Source: Cristatella mucedo
Taxonomy: Eukaryota > Bryozoa > Phylactolaemata > Cristatellidae
NCBI GenBank assembly: GCA_009760855.2
Contig: WPIO01000195.1
Coordinates: forward strand, 122,001 to 186,000
DNA length: 64,000 nucleotides
Direction of reading: 5' to 3'
Shown: one piece after another, positions 60,537 through 64,000 of the stretch
Layout of the letters: every line of letters begins with the position of its first letter
How positions within the stretch are numbered: the first letter of the stretch is position 1
Notes under the pieces: generated by a model
The model's input: only the letters and a program-made list of their open reading frames with translations
What the model was told of the DNA's origin: nothing
Database searches by the model: none
Program-made: the position numbers and the translations under genes

Positions 60537-62893
60537 CTGTAACAGCATCGGTTGCACGGATTAGTCAAGAATTTAAAAACCTGCCAACAGTTCTACGCGG
60601 CCAACCAGTGGCATACTGTATCGTGTCTCGTAGAAGTAGCACGTACCATTGTAGATTTCTATTCGCTGCTGTTCGGGTTGTACAAGCGGCTGACTGCCCT
60701 TGAACACAGGGCGTGACAGCATTCATGCTGTAGGACTTTGCCCCGCCTTGCTGCACGAATAGCAGAGCACACCTAGTGGACTCTGATCTCGGCCTAATAG
60801 CAAGCACATACACTGAGAAGTCACTACCTCCCAGTGCCTTGTTTGGAGGTAGTTGCTGTCGGTACTCACACTTATTGCTGTCTGGATGACGTAGTCAAAT
60901 GCACGACTGCAGAGGTTCACAAGTACCGAGTAGTACTGGGTCTTGACTTTCTCTAGGTACATGTCGATAATCTATTAAGCAGGCCATCAAGGATTAGTCA
61001 GTAGTACAATTAGTAGTGTCTATCGTGTCAGTGGCAGTTGTGCATAACAATGCGAAGAAAAGCACTTCTGGGTTTCTACAGTGGATTCAAGTGAAGATAA
61101 GATGTCACTCAGTCTTTGCCGTAGAGCCGACGGCTGATTCCGAACTTTTGCATTTGGTAAGCCCCACACCGATATGAACCGGTTGGCAAAATACAAGCGT
61201 TGGAAGTGGGCTAAACTGCTGCTTTACAAGCCCTGTTAATTGCACGTAGAGTACATGGCATCGTAAGATCCTAATGCTGGCATATAACGGTAGGCCAGGC
61301 CAAGTCCATCATTATGACTTCAGCATACCAAGAGAGCATAAGATCAAATGGCGACTTTAGACTTGTTGACCTGGTTTTCGCATTAGTTTCAAGCCCTTCC
61401 TCTGTGGAACTCGTTGTTACGTCCACCTTTTGAACTACTTCGTCGCTGAATGATACCTAAAGTGTGCTCAATCTACCGACGTAATGTAACACCGTGTTCG
61501 TTGTTAATATCTTATCTTAATTGTTAACTGCATTTCATCAGGGAATGCTGCTGATAGGGTTAGCATTTGAACCAGTATAAGTAAGCACGGACAGGTCTAT
61601 CCACACATGTCCATTTTTGTATCACTAAACCCTGTAATCTGCCGGTTCTTGCTTTCGAGAACATCTTTAAATCCTGATCTGATATGCTAATCTTCCTCAA
61701 AGAAAAGCCAAAAGTCACGGTATCATTTTCCTGGTGTCTGTGCTGATTTTACTTTCTGTTACACCTATGGCACATGCATTAAGGTGATGAGGTATGTGTG
61801 GGTGTGTTTTTATATCATTTATGGGCATGTAACAAGATGTGCATAGAAGGCTAAATATTTTTTTCTGTAGCCTTGTCGTTTAGTTTTGTGGCTGTTCTAC
61901 ACAAACTGTGTCCCATGTGCTATAGCATTTTACGGAGGGGAGGGGCTTCTTTGCGATGTGATTAAGCAAGCTGTGACTGTTGGCTTTTCTTGGAAGCACC
62001 CAGACGATTCGTTGATCCGGCGATACAGTGAGGCTTGAGATCCGTCTTCGACCAAAAACCATGCTGTGCTGTCTCGTTCGTTGATCGAGTGCACACACAT
62101 TGATTTAAAGTCTACTCTCCAGACTCCTTATTGGGCTGACATGCGACTCCCACCCAGAGACCTCGTCAAATCACTGGTGTGACAGACAGACGGACAGTAG
62201 TCGGGATTCAAGCTGCACCGACTAGGATGTACTACTCAAAAACTAATTGTCTTTGATATGCTGTCAGTGCATCAGATCAGTCGGCCTCAATAATTTCAAT
62301 TCCGACCATCTCAGCCATGCCTGGTCTACGTGGGCGCCTATGATCTCCGTAAATGCTGTCGATCTGGAAGAGCTGTGTCGGACTCGGCTAGCTACGGTAA
62401 CAAGCTGTCGTCTTGTGTGGCCGCTCCCGCGAACGGGATAGCGGTCGGTGCGTACACGTTCTAAGAAAATAATGTGCAAGCATTCTCAATGACTCAATAC
62501 TTAAAAAAAAATTAGGTATTATTCATGTGTGCACCGCTCTAGGATAACTTAATCTCGTTCCAGGTGCTTCACATATGCCGCAGGCCTCGATCCTACGACC
62601 TTAGTCGTCAAAACCTTATCCTTGGGCCAAAGCATGTTGCGACCTACTAAATCTATACAGCCGCTTGGTAATGAAACCCTGTTTGAAAGCCCGAAGTAAG
62701 GCGAAACCCAAGCAATCAGCTTGCTTAGCACATGCTAGAACGGCAACAAAATCGTGTGCATGCGACCCTCACCTGCTCATGTTTTTTGAGTTTGGGATGC
62801 ACAAATTTGTGGTACATAATACTTGATCCGCCAGGAGCAGGTGTTAACAACCACAGCACAAATATTATCTTCAACTCGTAATAAAATGGTAGC
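60309..62893 (-). CDS. REEP1-4-like ER membrane-shaping protein, three 3' exons (5' end outside window)
   Basis: Exons on minus: 62893-62773, 60971-60870 and 60536-60309 (stop TAG), with GT-AG borders and phases 2, 0, 0. REEP/DP1/Yop1 proteins are hairpin-membrane proteins that curve ER tubules; REEP1-4 also link ER to microtubules. The first exon seen encodes LPFYYELKIIFVLWLLTPAP then YHKFVHPKLKKHEQ, the TB2/DP1/HVA22 signature. Its leading base completes TGG, fitting the usual W before FPFYYELK. The next, IIDMYLEKVKTQYY...AFDYVIQTAIS, is the amphipathic segment that follows in REEPs. The last, RTTSNNNSEVQASAP to RRSPIAQ (75 aa), is polar, as REEP1-4 tails are, but not similar to any tail I recall, so its assignment rests on acceptor, phase and position. 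YYELK and KFVHP favour REEP1-4 over REEP5/6. Exon(s) for the N-terminal membrane hairpin half are not visible up to 64000. Confidence 0.85.
60870..60971 (-). CDS. REEP-like exon (amphipathic segment)
   Basis: Acceptor CTTAATAG, donor GTGAGT; 34 codons, phase 0 on both sides. Confidence 0.8.
61000..62520. other. Intron of REEP-like gene, nothing recognised
   Basis: Mixed sequence; no repeat of the main families and no exon seen. Confidence 0.4.
62525..62645 (-). mobile_element. tRNA-derived SINE family 2, degraded, in REEP-like intron
   Basis: GCACCGCTCTAGGATAACTT...TCTCGTTCCAGGTGCTTCAC (LINE-like 3' module), then ATATGCCGCAGGCCTCGATCC (B-box side) and CCTTGGGCCAAAG (A-box end). Confidence 0.68.
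62773..62893 (-). CDS. REEP-like exon (TB2/DP1 core)
   Basis: Acceptor TTTTTTGCAG, donor GTGAGG; one base plus 40 codons carrying the family signature. Confidence 0.92.
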
Positions 62894-62899
62894 CTGCAA

Positions 62900-63599
62900 A
62901 AAATGTGAAGATGCAAGATGCTATCAAGCACGCACGCGAGCGAAAACGCAACCTCATAATTTTAAACTTGATTGCACGTGACTAAGAAATAACTTACGCA
63001 CAGAGACCAGGAAAAGGATGCAGTGACTGTTGGCCGGTATGTCAGATCAGGATTTAAAAATGTTCACGAAAGCAAGAACTGGCAGATTACAGGGTTTTCT
63101 GATGCAATGATTGACGTGTGTAAACAGACCTGCCAATGCTTATATCGATTCAAATGCCAACTCTATCAGCAGATTTCCAGACGAAGAGAGATTTGCCTTA
63201 TTTGTTAATTCCCGAGAAAGGTCTTCCGCGAATAGTTTACTATAATACTATGAACGCACAGGCAAGATCTTGGATGTATTAACTGCAAATGCAGCGTTTT
63301 CCACCGACGCCTGCTGCCGTAGTAAGTCCCGGATGCTCTCTCGATCGAGTGTATCTGGAGGATACTTATTTAGTGCTTCTAATACCTTTAATGACCAATA
63401 GCTTACAAGCCTAACTGGTCAAGTGGGCATATTTATGCAGAATATCTGTCGGATTGGTACTAAACACTGCTATTACACTGCTATTAAAACCCTGGAGGGC
63501 TTAAGAAGAACTTTTTACTTAACAGAATCAAAGAGAAAGAAGCAGATTATGTTCCTGCTGACTTGTCGGTGCATGTCGCATCTAACCATGTTATGCTTG
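62900..63599. other. Upstream side of REEP-like gene, nothing recognised
   Basis: I looked on the minus strand for the missing REEP N-terminal hairpin exon (pattern YW..FA.FT..E) and did not find it. Confidence 0.4.
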
Positions 63600-63700
63600 T
63601 TCATTGGGCACGCTACCACGAGCCATTCGATCATGCTTACTTTGCAGCAAGTGTGAAGTGCCTAGAAAGAGCTCGAGTTTTCTGAGGACGCTATAAAAAA
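63600..63700 (+). mobile_element. Solo LINE 3' end, plus orientation
   Basis: CATTCGATCATGCTTACTTTGCAGCAAGTG...AAGTGCCTAGAAAGAGCTCG...TTTTCTGAGGACGCTATAAA, the terminal module with a little 3' UTR. Confidence 0.75.
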
Positions 63701-63926
63701 TGTGTGTTTAATATTGTTGTTAGGGCAAGAGCCATCCATATGCACGTACGTATGTGTGCAGTAGTAGTGTGTGTCGTTGGTTACATTGAGCCTGTGGTAC
63801 CAGTGGCTGAAGTAAATGTTCTGACCATACCTGCAATACTTGTGATATGCACGCAATGTGTATGTATGTCAATGCTTGCTTCTCGAGCTGCTCACTCAGC
63901 CACTCACTCACTGCCAGCTCCATTCT

Positions 63927-63929
<3 letters not shown>

Positions 63930-63965
<36 letters not shown>
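63930..63965. repeat. (GA)n microsatellite
   Basis: An 18-unit pure GA run near the right edge. Confidence 0.96.
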
Positions 63966-63968
<3 letters not shown>

Positions 63969-64000
63969 TGCACCATGTGCCTCTTGCAATAATTGTCATT

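Overview
Eukaryotic, almost certainly invertebrate animal, nuclear DNA. The genes are split by GT-AG introns with ancient phases, the proteins are animal types (14-3-3, SmG, ML/NPC2-like, REEP), and the space between is packed with non-LTR retrotransposon fragments, tRNA-derived SINEs, a solo LTR, a Tc1 relic and microsatellites. There is no bacterial-style gene layout and no CRISPR. I cannot fix the phylum from the sequence.

Layout. (1) 1-9.3 kb: mostly unrecognised DNA, a long (CT)n tract, a decayed LINE at 5.4-7.3 kb, and a secreted ML-domain (NPC2-like) gene on the minus strand (9284 to 7587; terminal exon not securely found). (2) 9.3-16.8 kb: repeats only, comprising a LINE relic, SINEs, AT-rich and triplet low-complexity DNA and a 29-bp minisatellite. 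(3) 16.8-27.6 kb: a complete five-exon 14-3-3 gene on the minus strand (253 aa). (4) 27.6-36.5 kb: a repeat-rich intergenic region between two divergently oriented 14-3-3 genes, holding inverted copies of an unclassified repeat, one of them split by a LINE insertion with a target-site duplication, and a solo LTR with a 5-bp duplication. (5) 36.5-46.0 kb: the second complete 14-3-3 gene on the plus strand (248 aa), with the same four intron positions and phases. (6) 48.9-57.1 kb: a complete SmG (SNRPG) gene on the plus strand, 77 aa in four exons, with a 6.9-kb first intron filled by antisense LINE copies and a Tc1 transposase relic. (7) 60.3-62.9 kb and beyond: three 3' exons of a REEP1-4-like ER membrane protein on the minus strand; its 5' exon(s) lie past the right edge.

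The genes are unrelated housekeeping functions (phosphoserine adaptor proteins, spliceosome core, lipid-binding secreted protein, ER shaping), so no operon-like cooperation is implied. What deserves a second look is the divergent 14-3-3 paralogue pair and the mobile-element biology: a stem-loop module repeated at many LINE 3' ends, a SINE family carrying a very similar 3' end, and a filled/empty insertion-site pair within one window. Splice sites and proteins were worked out by reading the sequence; no alignment or database search was run.
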